Below, piece by piece: positions 1-9,069 of a stretch of 32,443 nt of DNA (positions within the stretch are counted from its first letter, which is position 1; every line of letters starts with the position of its first letter). The stretch spans positions 1 to 32,443 of IMG/VR virus record IMGVR_UViG_3300009187_000052. One strand, written 5' to 3'. Made by a program: the position numbers and the translations under genes. Origin of the DNA: a virus. The notes beneath the pieces are model-generated. The model saw nothing but the letters and a program-made list of their open reading frames with translations, did no database searches and had not been told where the DNA came from.

Positions 1-506
1 ACTATCTCGACCAGATCGCCCGTCTTAAACTCATTTCCCACCAGAGCTGAGCCACCCCGTTGAAGGGTTTTCGGTGAAGCTATGCCGTTGATCTGCACCG
101 TCGTGGCACCCGTTGGAGTACCACCGGCAAGAAATCTAAAAACCTGTCCTGCGGAGTAGCCGGTAAAGGCGGGAGTCGTGCTGAAGGTGATAGCATTGGT
201 TCCGGTAGAGGTGCCTCCCCACAGAAACGCTCCGTCCTGTACCTGCCCCAGCGAGGCATAGTGAGTTCGCGCCGTGGCGTTCCCGACGTTTGTGTGCTTG
301 TTACCGCCCATCGGAAGGTCGCCCGTGGCCGCGTTCTGTCCGTCCTTTGTTAAGCAGTTGTTGATGCCGAGAGCGATGTCTTGATCGTGAGTATCAAAGC
401 GGGCAGCAGTAATCTTGTAACCAGCATTTTGATCATCTTGCCAAACGGTAGCTCCGAAGAAGCTTCCGTTAGTGCGTTGAAAGGTGCCGGATCCGTTCCA
501 TCCCAT
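1..506 (-). CDS. Tail fibre protein, N-terminal part (runs off the left edge)
   Basis: This reading frame starts with ATG at 506 and stays open for 168 codons to the window edge, so it is incomplete at its 3' end. A GGAGG ribosome site lies at 516-520, nine bases before the ATG, and only four bases separate the gene from the stop of the transglycosylase protein upstream. The opening MGWNGSGTFQRTNG and the stretch around residues 53-92 (LTKDGQNAATGDLPMGG, then HYASLGQVQDG) are typical of the virion-attachment end of podovirus tail fibres. Residues 100-168 look like a beta-rich shaft start. I infer a host-recognition fibre attached to the tail. Its 3' end may be the S74-type tail at the right edge of the window, which lies on the same strand. 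Confidence 0.85.
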   Translation of the reverse strand, partial: MGWNGSGTFQRTNGSFFGATVWQDDQNAGYKITAARFDTHDQDIALGINNCLTKDGQNAATGDLPMGGNKHTNVGNATARTHYASLGQVQDGAFLWGGTSTGTNAITFSTTPAFTGYSAGQVFRFLAGGTPTGATTVQINGIASPKTLQRGGSALVGNEFKTGDLVEI

Positions 507-510
507 AAAT

Positions 511-3500
511 TTAAGCCTCCACTACTCCACCGCGTCTTGCTGGGCTGCCGTTATACCGAGCAATGATTTTCTTCACGTAATTTTGAGTTTCAGCAGGCAG
601 GTAGTCTGAGATGACAGAGGGCCCAAACTTTTCAATGAGAGCGGCGGCAGCTGCTCGTTTTGCACCGCCTTGAGTCATCCCTGCGCGGATGTTGTCGATG
701 GTCTCCTGCTCTAAAAACTGCTGAATGCGAAGAGGCCCGCTCTGTCCGAGCTTTGCAATAGCCCTGTCGAGGTTGCCCATGCCCCAGTTGTAGGCGGCAA
801 GCCCGAGAGGAACCGATCCCTGATAGCGGTCGACGAGATCGCTTAAATAGGCGGTGCCGATTTGGGTGTTCTGCTCGCGGTCGAACGGGTCATACTTGCC
901 AGAGAGCCCCAGCTTCTTAAAGACCTCCTTCCCTGTAGAGTCGAGGAGCTGCATTCTCCCCTTGGCCTGTCCATATTTCGTCAGTGGGCCCACGGCATCT
1001 GCACGATTTCCGCTCTCGATGTGCGCAACGGCATCAACAAGCCGAGCATCGACCTGACGGGGGAACTCAAGCGAAATGTTGCCAACTGGGGCAGTGATTT
1101 TTGAGGGTTTCTCGTCGCTCATAGGGGCCTTTTCCTCCTCCATTCTAAGCGGGTTTGAGGCTTCGCCAACGGGGGCGATAGGATTTTGCGTTAAAGCGGA
1201 GGCGAGGTCCTCCAGCTGTGGCTGTGCGCTCGGCTGCGATACCATGTAAGAGCTAGGCTCAAGCAGCGTGGCAAGGCTTTGAGCGGCTTTCGCTGTATCC
1301 GTGCGGGTTAAAAGCGCACCGGTCACGAGGAGCTGCCGAATGGCCGAGAAACCGAAGTTTTTCTTATCGAGTATCTCTTTTGCCATGCTTAAGCGCCTCG
1401 GTGATGCCTTTGTAAGGAGCAACTGCGCAAACTGGGGATCGGCGGCAGCTTTTGCGATTTGAGCCAGCGCTGCATTTTCTGCCCGTTTTGAGATAAGAGC
1501 GACCTTGTTTCCTACCCACAAACCGGCTCCTGCACCAAGCCCCAGCCCTGCACTTCCTCCCAGCGTGCCACCCTTCCCAAAACCAACGGCGCCCGAAACG
1601 AGTGCGCCAATAGCGCCTCCCACTTTGGGAGCGCTCGAGAGCAGTTTGCCTGCTACCCCAAACTCTTGTGAAATTTGCGACTTAAGCTCGTCGAGATTGG
1701 TGAGTTTCTGTTGGGTAGCTGATTGGCCCCGCGATGCCTGCGTTGCCAAGTCGTTGGTTGCCACTTGGCTGGAGAGGTCTTTGTAGATTGAGTCGAATAC
1801 CCTCATCTGATCGGGGGTGAAAAGCTCGTTTAAATAGCTCTCATTGTTCTGCACGAACCGCTTGAAGGTGGCCGGTTTCGCCTCTTGCCCGCCGATGTTG
1901 TAAAGGTCGCGCGTCAAGCGGTCGATCGTGCCGCGTCGCAGTCCCTCAAGCTTCTCTGGGTTTGACTTAAACAGTTGTTTAAGCGACCGGAGGCGTTGAA
2001 GCGATTGAGAGCCGCTCATGAGGACCCCAGCAGCTTGCTCTGGATCGGCTTCCACAAACTTGCCGAAGTTCTTATCGCGCAACTTGGCGCGAGCTTCTGT
2101 CTCGTAAATAGTCGATATTGGGTTTTTAATCTCGGGGAACACGTTCAGCAGGTCGGCGTGGGCGTTCATCCACTTCTTAACTTTTTCAGGGTTGAGTGAC
2201 CCGTCGATGTTTACGCTTGTCTTTCGGAAATCCGATACCGCATCGCGCACCAGCAGCTCGTTTGCCTCAAGGTTGCCTCCGAGCGCCTTGCCATAGTTCT
2301 GAAGCGCTTCTCGATTTGAGTTCCAGAACTGTCGACCGACCGAGGAGGGCTCGAGCTGGTAACCGGTTGAGCCTTGTCCACGTCGCAGGATTCTGCCCGT
2401 TGGCCCAAGGTCGAAGGTATCCATCATCTGTTTGTGGGCTTTGAGAGCGTTCTTATAGGCGGTTGCCTGCTCCTGCGGCATCGTTCCGTCTTTCACAGCC
2501 TGCTCCAGCCCCGTGTCGATGTCGTTTACGACTGCCTGAGCGACAGATCCTGCCCTGTTCTCGCCCTTGTTAAAGTACTGCGTGGCTTCCTCACCGGCCC
2601 AGCGCCGTAGCCGCTGAAGGTAGTCGAGGTCAACGAGCGGCGACTGCGGCGGCTGCTGGTTGTCACTTATCTCAGCAAGCAGCCTGTCGGTGCCTGTAAG
2701 CTTTGGCTGCTGCTTTTGATCTGGAGCTAACGTCTCAACCATCTTTCGGATCTGAGACGGCGCACCCTCGGACCCAGGACCGAAGTAATCGGCAAGGCGC
2801 CCAACGGCGGTTTTGAGATTCGCATCGGGTGTGAAGCGCTTGACCTCCGAGTCAGGGATGGCACTAAACTCCTGCTGTACGCCTTCGCGCGCTTTACCAG
2901 CAAGGCGCTCTGCTATCTCTCGGAGGCCCCCGCCAGCAACAGAAGGATCGATATTTGCAGGCAGTTGTGCATCTGCTGCGGCACTTGCTTCGCGTAAGCT
3001 ATCGATCGAGTCGGAGACTGACCGCTGAACGTCATCGATACGCGCGTTCGGGGATGCCTGCTCATCAAGGAGTTGCCGCCGCGCCGCCTCTCGAGCAGTC
3101 ATCTGCTGCCCTATCGGGTCGTCTACTATCTGAGTCGACTGCACGATCTTTTGCAACTGGCTTGCTGGCTGGGATTGTAATAGCTCGGCGGTCGAGCGGT
3201 AGCCGCCCAACGGGTCACCCTCGAGGGCTTTGGCAGCTTCCTCTATTCTTCCAATCGCATTTGGCCCGTAGACATCCCGCAGGACGTTGGCAGCCGCCTG
3301 AGTTCTGCCTCCTTCGGTTGCTATAGCTTTTACAGGCGCAGCTGCGGCGCGCGCTCCAGCTCCGATACCTCGCAAGGCCAAGTCAGTGCCGATGCCGCCC
3401 GCAGTGTTATAGGCAAGGCTGTTGAGCCGTTCCTGCGTGGTGCGGGGAGCGTCGACTCCCATTTTTTCCGCAAACCAGTCAAGACCAAGCAAGCCCGCAG

Positions 3501-3999
3501 CTCCTCCTATCGCTGGGAGTGCAATCGAGGCGGCTCCTCCTGCTATAGGCCCAGCTGCCCAGAAAGGAGCGGAAGCCTCTAAGCCAAGCATCGCACCAGA
3601 TGTCCCAGCAGCAAGTGATCCGAGGTTTCGTAGCCCCTGCTTTTCGGCGGGCATCGCTTCCTGTCCCGTTGCTAGGGACAAGCCCGCGCCAGCCGATTGT
3701 TTCGCAGTATCAACAAGGGAGGGCACCATGTTGTAGAGATTTGAAGGGATATCCTTAATGCCCTGCAAGGCATTCTCTGCCATTGATCCGTAACGAGCAC
3801 GGAACTCACTTTCTGGCATGTCGATGATAACCGGCTGCACCATGCCCTGCGCGTTAGGTTGCGCAGCGGTGCCCTGATTATCAGGCGCAAGAGGAGGAAG
3901 CTGCTGCCGCTGCTGCTGATTGATAAAGGTCTGCGGGTCCACTCCAAAGCGGGCAGTGAACTCGCTCTCGGTCATATCGACGATAGAAGGATCTGACAC
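511..3999 (-). CDS. Internal virion (DNA ejection) protein with C-terminal lytic transglycosylase domain
   Basis: A 1162-residue protein. Residues 986-1150 form an SLT-type lytic transglycosylase domain: catalytic Glu995 in HIESGN, GRMQL near 1014, AAYNWGMGNLDRAI near 1068-1081, and a closing ETQNYVKKI. Two Gly/Ala-rich hydrophobic stretches (about 121-184 and 792-836) could contact membrane during ejection. The N-terminus carries the motif DMxESEFxARxG twice (about 8-19 and 60-71). Its size and its position just before the fibre fit an ejected virion protein that opens the peptidoglycan locally during DNA entry. The start is GTG at 3999, preceded by AAGGGGAA and overlapping the upstream TAG by one base. 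The transglycosylase assignment is firm. The ejection role is inferred from size and order. Confidence 0.9.
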   Translation of the reverse strand: MSDPSIVDMTESEFTARFGVDPQTFINQQQRQQLPPLAPDNQGTAAQPNAQGMVQPVIIDMPESEFRARYGSMAENALQGIKDIPSNLYNMVPSLVDTAKQSAGAGLSLATGQEAMPAEKQGLRNLGSLAAGTSGAMLGLEASAPFWAAGPIAGGAASIALPAIGGAAGLLGLDWFAEKMGVDAPRTTQERLNSLAYNTAGGIGTDLALRGIGAGARAAAAPVKAIATEGGRTQAAANVLRDVYGPNAIGRIEEAAKALEGDPLGGYRSTAELLQSQPASQLQKIVQSTQIVDDPIGQQMTAREAARRQLLDEQASPNARIDDVQRSVSDSIDSLREASAAADAQLPANIDPSVAGGGLREIAERLAGKAREGVQQEFSAIPDSEVKRFTPDANLKTAVGRLADYFGPGSEGAPSQIRKMVETLAPDQKQQPKLTGTDRLLAEISDNQQPPQSPLVDLDYLQRLRRWAGEEATQYFNKGENRAGSVAQAVVNDIDTGLEQAVKDGTMPQEQATAYKNALKAHKQMMDTFDLGPTGRILRRGQGSTGYQLEPSSVGRQFWNSNREALQNYGKALGGNLEANELLVRDAVSDFRKTSVNIDGSLNPEKVKKWMNAHADLLNVFPEIKNPISTIYETEARAKLRDKNFGKFVEADPEQAAGVLMSGSQSLQRLRSLKQLFKSNPEKLEGLRRGTIDRLTRDLYNIGGQEAKPATFKRFVQNNESYLNELFTPDQMRVFDSIYKDLSSQVATNDLATQASRGQSATQQKLTNLDELKSQISQEFGVAGKLLSSAPKVGGAIGALVSGAVGFGKGGTLGGSAGLGLGAGAGLWVGNKVALISKRAENAALAQIAKAAADPQFAQLLLTKASPRRLSMAKEILDKKNFGFSAIRQLLVTGALLTRTDTAKAAQSLATLLEPSSYMVSQPSAQPQLEDLASALTQNPIAPVGEASNPLRMEEEKAPMSDEKPSKITAPVGNISLEFPRQVDARLVDAVAHIESGNRADAVGPLTKYGQAKGRMQLLDSTGKEVFKKLGLSGKYDPFDREQNTQIGTAYLSDLVDRYQGSVPLGLAAYNWGMGNLDRAIAKLGQSGPLRIQQFLEQETIDNIRAGMTQGGAKRAAAAALIEKFGPSVISDYLPAETQNYVKKIIARYNGSPARRGGVVEA

Positions 4000-5108
4000 T
4001 ATTTCCCCTTCTGAATCCTGATGTATTGGTTTGGTGCAATCTGGATGTACTGCTGATCAGCAGCAGGCGCTGGCAGAGGGGCCACGGGGATGAGCTCCTG
4101 CGGTTGGCTTCCCATTGAACCCACGATCGGCGCTCTCGGCTGAATCTGGCGAAGCTGCGCAGATGCTGTCTGCTGATTAAACGCCTGCTGAATTTGCTCC
4201 GCTGTCGGAATCGTTTTAAGGAAATCGGCGTAGTCGTCCTGCTTGTAGGGCATCATGATGACGTCGCGCTCCTCCAAACCGGACCGTTTTGCAAGGTCGG
4301 CATACTTGGAGGCATAAACCTCATACAGTCCTCGAGAGCTGTCCCAATAATCCTTTGCCGCGCCGAGCATCCTCGACCGGATTTCTGGATTAAGTTTCGC
4401 CTTGCCTTCGACAACGGCTCTCCAGTTTCCAAACTGATTATCCAGCGCGCTGGCTACGTCGGCAGATACCTTGTACTCACCCTCTCTGACCACACTGGTC
4501 GGATCTCGTAGCTTGGCGAGGTTTGAAATCATCGAAATGTCAGAAATCTTGTCGTCCTTAGTCGCCGCGCTGATCATTGCTTTGAAATAGCGATCGGTTT
4601 CGGCAAAGGCTTTGAGAGGCGGCCCATCAACTTCGCTGCGAATCTGTTTCCCGCGATCAAACTGATCCTTTCCGCTCACTCCATCAGTGAGCGATTTCTT
4701 ATAGTCCTCTTTCTGCTTAAAAAGATTGAAGTCCTGCTGCTGCTCTGCTGCTTTGCTTGCCGCGCTCATATCCCTCTCGACAAGCGCAAGAGCAAGCGCC
4801 CGTTTCTGCGGATCGGTATTAGTAAGCCCCGCCTGTATCTCTGGGGTAACCTTGACACCAAGCTGACCGAGCTGCGGCACCATCTTTGCCGCGTTCTCCG
4901 CATTTTGTTCATTGACTACTTGCTGCCCGTACCCTTGGAGCCCGTAGCCCACGAGGCCCTGCGCTGTATTAGCGAGAAGGCTCGTCCACGGATTCTTAAA
5001 AACCGGCATTTGAGATTTAAGGATCGACTGTCCACCGATTGAATACAGTGAGTCTTTGGTCGTGTTTGGATAGAGCACCGAAGCCAGCGCGTCAGCTATT
5101 CCTGCCAT
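3999..5108 (-). CDS. Probable internal virion protein, 369 aa
   Basis: I do not recognise a named family. The protein begins with a short hydrophobic/amphipathic segment (MAGIADALASVLYP), then about residues 40-75 rich in Gly, Gln and Leu, a helical charged middle (about 120-290), and a Pro/Gln-rich C-terminus. No catalytic motif is visible. It sits between two other late structural genes and overlaps the transglycosylase gene by one base (TAGTG), so the two are probably translated together in fixed ratio. P22-like phages place several ejection proteins here, so an ejected internal protein is the best inference. A tail or head accessory protein remains possible. Confidence 0.7.
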   Translation of the reverse strand: MAGIADALASVLYPNTTKDSLYSIGGQSILKSQMPVFKNPWTSLLANTAQGLVGYGLQGYGQQVVNEQNAENAAKMVPQLGQLGVKVTPEIQAGLTNTDPQKRALALALVERDMSAASKAAEQQQDFNLFKQKEDYKKSLTDGVSGKDQFDRGKQIRSEVDGPPLKAFAETDRYFKAMISAATKDDKISDISMISNLAKLRDPTSVVREGEYKVSADVASALDNQFGNWRAVVEGKAKLNPEIRSRMLGAAKDYWDSSRGLYEVYASKYADLAKRSGLEERDVIMMPYKQDDYADFLKTIPTAEQIQQAFNQQTASAQLRQIQPRAPIVGSMGSQPQELIPVAPLPAPAADQQYIQIAPNQYIRIQKGK

Positions 5109-5113
5109 TTCCC

Positions 5114-6052
5114 TTACCTCGCAAGATCCTCTCCAGTCAGTTGCTTGATGAGTTCCATCAGTTTGTCAAAATTAAGACCGCCGCCGCCTTGCGATGCAAT
5201 CTCTTTAAGCTTGATAGCTCTGTCTTTCTGAGCCTCTTTCGCTTTGAATCGCTGATCTGACTCCACCATGTCTCTTGAATTTTGCAGCTGCCCAAGTCCC
5301 ACGGTTGGATTTAACATCGCCGCAAGGTTGTTGATCCGTTGTGCAGAGAGGCTCTCCGCTTCGGAGGTGCCTTGCTTTCGCGCACTGAGAGCTTGGTCAA
5401 ATAACTTCACCTGCTCGTCGCCTGAGTCCCGCATCGCTTGGAAGCGAGCATCGTTATAGGCTTGGTCGCGTCCTCTTAGGAAAAGCTCTTTTTCCTTCTG
5501 ATAGCGAGGGTTTCCAATGTCAATTCCCTGATTCGCCATATCCTGCTCAAACTGATCCGTCTCAGTCTTGTACCGAGTATCCAGATCGTTTCGCGCTCGG
5601 TTGTAGAGTCCGTCTTCGATACGTTGGCGCTCCCCTGCAAAGTCGTTTGCCCCAGGGAGTGCGGGGGCGTTGTTGAAGTTTGGCGCGTTATTTTTTGCGA
5701 AATCAGCGAAAGAGTTGAAAGCATCCATCGCTTTTTCGCCAAACGGGTTGCCCATGAGGAAACCACGAAAGTCTGACAAGGGCTGCTTTGAGACGTTTGG
5801 CTTATCAGTTCGAGGTGCTTGCCCGTTCGGCTGTCTTGAGGATCCGTTGCTGCCGCTGCCGCGCTGGCCGTTTATAGGCTGTCCTTGGCCGTTTACGAGG
5901 CGTCCTTGTGCGTCCCGATACACCCCAGGGGAGAGGTATCGCAAGCCTTGGCGCCCATTTGGCTGCCCTTGACTAGCAGCTGGCGATGACGTGGAAGGCG
6001 AGCTCTGCGCCGAGACAGACCCGCTCGTTGTTGATGGATTGAACATTGGCAT
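5114..6052 (-). CDS. Probable virion structural protein with disordered N-terminus, 312 aa
   Basis: No family recognised. Residues 1-100 are a low-complexity Ser/Pro/Gly/Gln/Asn region with short repeats (NGQGQP and INGQRG). Residues 100-220 are helical and rich in Asp, Arg and Gln, and the C-terminus ends in a lysine-rich helix (about 265-312). Such a disordered arm plus helical body suits a protein packed inside the capsid or a tail accessory. The ATG at 6052 overlaps the TAA of the gp10-like gene (TAATG), which indicates coupled translation. A second ATG two codons later is an alternative start. The five-base gap to the next gene keeps it in the same late operon. Confidence 0.7.
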   Translation of the reverse strand: MPMFNPSTTSGSVSAQSSPSTSSPAASQGQPNGRQGLRYLSPGVYRDAQGRLVNGQGQPINGQRGSGSNGSSRQPNGQAPRTDKPNVSKQPLSDFRGFLMGNPFGEKAMDAFNSFADFAKNNAPNFNNAPALPGANDFAGERQRIEDGLYNRARNDLDTRYKTETDQFEQDMANQGIDIGNPRYQKEKELFLRGRDQAYNDARFQAMRDSGDEQVKLFDQALSARKQGTSEAESLSAQRINNLAAMLNPTVGLGQLQNSRDMVESDQRFKAKEAQKDRAIKLKEIASQGGGGLNFDKLMELIKQLTGEDLAR

Positions 6053-7575
6053 TATATGATCCCCCCCTCCTCAAATATAAAAGACACCGCACTGAGTGTC
6101 GTCCCTGCTGGCGAAATATAATTACTTCCCAACCCCTTCGCCGTTTTGAGCTTGTAGCTGAAAAATGTCCCCGTTCGGCAGTCGACCGAGTAGTAGGCAG
6201 GGTTTACCGAGCTCCCCGTGCTCCATGCCGATGCCCACGGAGATCCCCACGCTGTTTCAATAGCGGCAGCTCCCCGCAAAAGGTTTTCGTAGGTTTTCGG
6301 CTCAAAGTCGGCAGAGCACTCAAGGTAGTACTGAAAGGGCTTTGGGCATACGAAGAAGGGACGGATCCGCTTCACCTGCTTGATGCTGTACGGGTTGCCA
6401 AGAGGGAGGTAGGCACTCTGGATCTCGATATCGGCTGGAGGCGTATCCCCTACGTCAAACTGCACGATTTGGTTACTGGAGGCACTTTTGACAGAGTAAA
6501 AAAGCTTGTTTCGAAGCGGACAAAGGGCAGAGGCCTGAATCCCTTTAAAGCGGCACCACGCCCCCGTGAACGTGTTCATCACGTACTGCTGCACGTCGTT
6601 CGGGTAGCTCTGGGGCACGTTAAGGATGAGCATGTGGCCCGACGGCCAGTATTTAAGCTCCCACCCATCGTAGGAGGTCGCCGCTGTTGCCGACTTATTG
6701 TAAACGTTTTGTATCTTGTCGGTGATGAACTCAGCTTCGTGCCCCGAGTCGATCAAAGCGTTGGTGGATACGATACCCTCAGTCGTTGCTATCAGGAGGT
6801 CGCTTTGCTTCTGACAGAAGGCGCGCTTTCCAAGCGGAACACCGATCTGGGCACGTCCTGAGATGGACCAGTTGCTTGCCCCAGGATTGTCACCGGTAAA
6901 AAATAGCACTTCCCCCTGATCGGTAACGATGACAAAAAACTCGACGAGTCCGCCGTAGGCGTCTTTCGTCACTGAACCCGCGTAGACGATCGAGCCGCCC
7001 CGTCGAACGATACCCGTGATATCGTAAGCGGTGAGCGCCCCAGAGGTGGCTCGGAGCCCGCCGTACCAGATGACAAGGCTTGAGTCTTGCACAAAGTAGA
7101 GGCGGCTCTTGTAAGTGTCGATATTTGATAGCGTTGTGACTACGAGGCTTGTCCCCGTGTAACTTGGGTTACTCCATGAGGTGCCGTTGTACAGGACGGG
7201 GTTAGCGCCCGTGCTCACAAAGATGACCGAGTTGTTCATGTTGGTGTGCTGCCATCGCCTCACACCACCGCTTGAAAATGTGCTACCCGTAAAGGTCCCA
7301 GCGCTTGAAACCAGACGGAAGTTGTCGCTGTCGACCACGATACCGAAGGCTCCTCCGGTCGCCGAATAGTAGTCGGCAAAGGTTTCAAAGTATCCGTTGG
7401 ATGCGATCGAGTCAGTGACAGCTCCCCCGCCTATCACGCGGCACAGGTTAGCCTCAGGGAACACGTTGTCGAGAATAATAGCCTCAGACGGATCCATGAC
7501 GGGCAACGCGTCTTTGGCGTTCCACCCACCGACGGGCGCCGGTATCATGAAAGGCTGTCCGCTGCTCGGTTGCAT
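6052..7575 (-). CDS. P22 gp10-like tail / DNA-stabilisation protein
   Basis: A 507-residue beta-rich protein that opens with PAPVGGWNAKDALPVMDP and DNVFPEANLCRVIGG. This signature is shared by a large group of podovirus tail proteins related in role to P22 gp10, which plug the tail after DNA packaging. The body has repeated short beta-strand blocks (FxTFADYYSA, YKSRLYFVQDSSLVIWY, GEVLFFTGDNPG, and so on), as in a beta-propeller. It lies downstream of the gp4-like adaptor, as in P22-type gene order. No membrane segment is seen. The structural class is fairly sure; the exact equivalence to gp10 is inferred from context and length. Confidence 0.8.
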   Translation of the reverse strand: MQPSSGQPFMIPAPVGGWNAKDALPVMDPSEAIILDNVFPEANLCRVIGGGAVTDSIASNGYFETFADYYSATGGAFGIVVDSDNFRLVSSAGTFTGSTFSSGGVRRWQHTNMNNSVIFVSTGANPVLYNGTSWSNPSYTGTSLVVTTLSNIDTYKSRLYFVQDSSLVIWYGGLRATSGALTAYDITGIVRRGGSIVYAGSVTKDAYGGLVEFFVIVTDQGEVLFFTGDNPGASNWSISGRAQIGVPLGKRAFCQKQSDLLIATTEGIVSTNALIDSGHEAEFITDKIQNVYNKSATAATSYDGWELKYWPSGHMLILNVPQSYPNDVQQYVMNTFTGAWCRFKGIQASALCPLRNKLFYSVKSASSNQIVQFDVGDTPPADIEIQSAYLPLGNPYSIKQVKRIRPFFVCPKPFQYYLECSADFEPKTYENLLRGAAAIETAWGSPWASAWSTGSSVNPAYYSVDCRTGTFFSYKLKTAKGLGSNYISPAGTTLSAVSFIFEEGGII

Positions 7576-7588
7576 ACGCTTTTAACCC

Positions 7589-9067
7589 TTACAGTGGAGT
7601 TACTCGCTGTCCAAGCCGCGCAAGGATATCCTCGAGCGGCTGCCCTGTTATTTGACTGAGAGACCGCAAGCCCAAGAGCCCCCGCATTTGCGGCGACGTT
7701 GCTTGGTTCGGTGCAAAGTTTTGCTCCAAGGTTTGCAGTGGCTGCGGCTGCTGCCCTACCGGAGTCGGGGTCAGAAGCGGCTTTTGCGCTACATTGCTGC
7801 TCGGTGGAGGTGCCCCTACCCCCGATCCCACAACGCCCTGAAGCTGCTTGAGGAGGTCGTCAGTTGATTGCATGGGACCCGTTTTCTTAAGGTTTTCTGG
7901 CCCAACCACTTTCTCCCAGTTGGTTTCGCTCACGGGGCCCAAAAAGCTTGCGTTTTGAGTCTCAAGCGGTTTTGGTCCAAACCCTTGCCCCGCCGTCGCC
8001 GGTTTTGCGGCGGGAGGAGGAGTTGTCGGTGTTGGTGTCGGTGCTGACTGAGCAGCGAGTGGCGTCTTAAACCCGTCGAGCTTCTCGCCAAGGACCGACT
8101 TGATGTTTGCGAGCACCTCCTCCTTCGTTTTAGCGTTAGAGGTAACGGCGTTGACAATCATGCCCGTCAGTTGGCTTGGTAAATACTTCTTGTCGGCGAT
8201 GTCTTTCCCAAACTGAGAGCGGACAAGAGGGTCGATCTGACTCACTGCGTACTGCTGGAGAGGATTAGAGCTGTCGACGTCGTAGTATGCCCGCTGTGTT
8301 TTTCCGTCTGAGTTTGTAAGCCGAGCGCCTCCGTCCAGTCCGATGTTGAACTTGCTACCGTCTGCCAGCCGCACGTTGTAGTCGCTGTCTGCTATGTTGT
8401 TCGCTTTGAGTTGTCCTCTAAAATCATCGCGGATCTGCTGTGCCTCAGACTTGCCCGAGGTCATCATGGCGCCGACGCTGCGCTTGCCGAAGAGCCGTAA
8501 GCCTATGTTGGGAGCACCTCCCAAGAGAGCATTGACCCCAAAGTTTGCCCAGTCGGAGCGATCTCCCCTTCCCCGCAGGAGGTCTTTCCCTCCCGACTCC
8601 CAGATGTTGCTTAAGCCCGCAATGACAGCAGCGACCGGCAGCGCGTAGCCTGCGGCAGATGCAAGGGTTGACGTTCCTGCGCCAGTTCCTGCCCCTCCCA
8701 CTAAGTTTGCGCTGATCAGGTTTGGCGTCGCCACGGCTGGGGCCCCTGAGGCTCCAAGCAGTTGCAGTCCAGCCGCACCGGCTCCTGCACTGGCTCCTGC
8801 ACCGGCTCCTGCGCCTGCTGCGGCTCCGCCCCCAATTAACTTGCTTGCAAGGTAGAGCCCTCCAACTTGGCCTCCAATCTGTCCAAGCTGTCCCAAAATA
8901 GCGCCGCGCTCGGCTCGCTTGGCCTCCTTCTTCTGTTTGTTCTGCTCGAGGATCTGAAACACGGGCTGAAGCGCCGATAGGTATTGACGCCCCTGTGACC
9001 CTTGAGCCATGAGGCCAAGAATCACGGCGAGCTGTCGCTTCTGCTCATCTGAGAACTGATTTGCCAT
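7589..9067 (-). CDS. Gly/Ala-rich virion protein, probably internal (ejection) protein, 492 aa
   Basis: No named family recognised. Residues 1-65 are helical and charged. About residues 66-155 are a very Gly/Ala-rich hydrophobic region with alternating GAGAGA units and possible membrane-interacting segments. About 190-320 are a mixed alpha/beta part, and 330-460 are a Pro/Gln/Thr-rich linker. Glycine-zipper hydrophobic stretches of this type occur in phage proteins that enter the host envelope with the DNA. It sits between the gp4-like adaptor (two-base gap) and the gp10-like gene, inside the head-tail block. I infer an internal virion protein. A tail accessory protein is the alternative. Confidence 0.7.
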   Translation of the reverse strand: MANQFSDEQKRQLAVILGLMAQGSQGRQYLSALQPVFQILEQNKQKKEAKRAERGAILGQLGQIGGQVGGLYLASKLIGGGAAAGAGAGAGASAGAGAAGLQLLGASGAPAVATPNLISANLVGGAGTGAGTSTLASAAGYALPVAAVIAGLSNIWESGGKDLLRGRGDRSDWANFGVNALLGGAPNIGLRLFGKRSVGAMMTSGKSEAQQIRDDFRGQLKANNIADSDYNVRLADGSKFNIGLDGGARLTNSDGKTQRAYYDVDSSNPLQQYAVSQIDPLVRSQFGKDIADKKYLPSQLTGMIVNAVTSNAKTKEEVLANIKSVLGEKLDGFKTPLAAQSAPTPTPTTPPPAAKPATAGQGFGPKPLETQNASFLGPVSETNWEKVVGPENLKKTGPMQSTDDLLKQLQGVVGSGVGAPPPSSNVAQKPLLTPTPVGQQPQPLQTLEQNFAPNQATSPQMRGLLGLRSLSQITGQPLEDILARLGQRVTPL

Positions 9068-9069
9068 GG

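Noticed and set aside
6046-6861. Long rightward reading frame (271 codons) opposite the gp10-like gene
   Set aside because: Composition is that of an antisense shadow (Arg- and Val-rich, no domain), no ribosome site is seen, and the opposite strand carries a recognisable structural gene.
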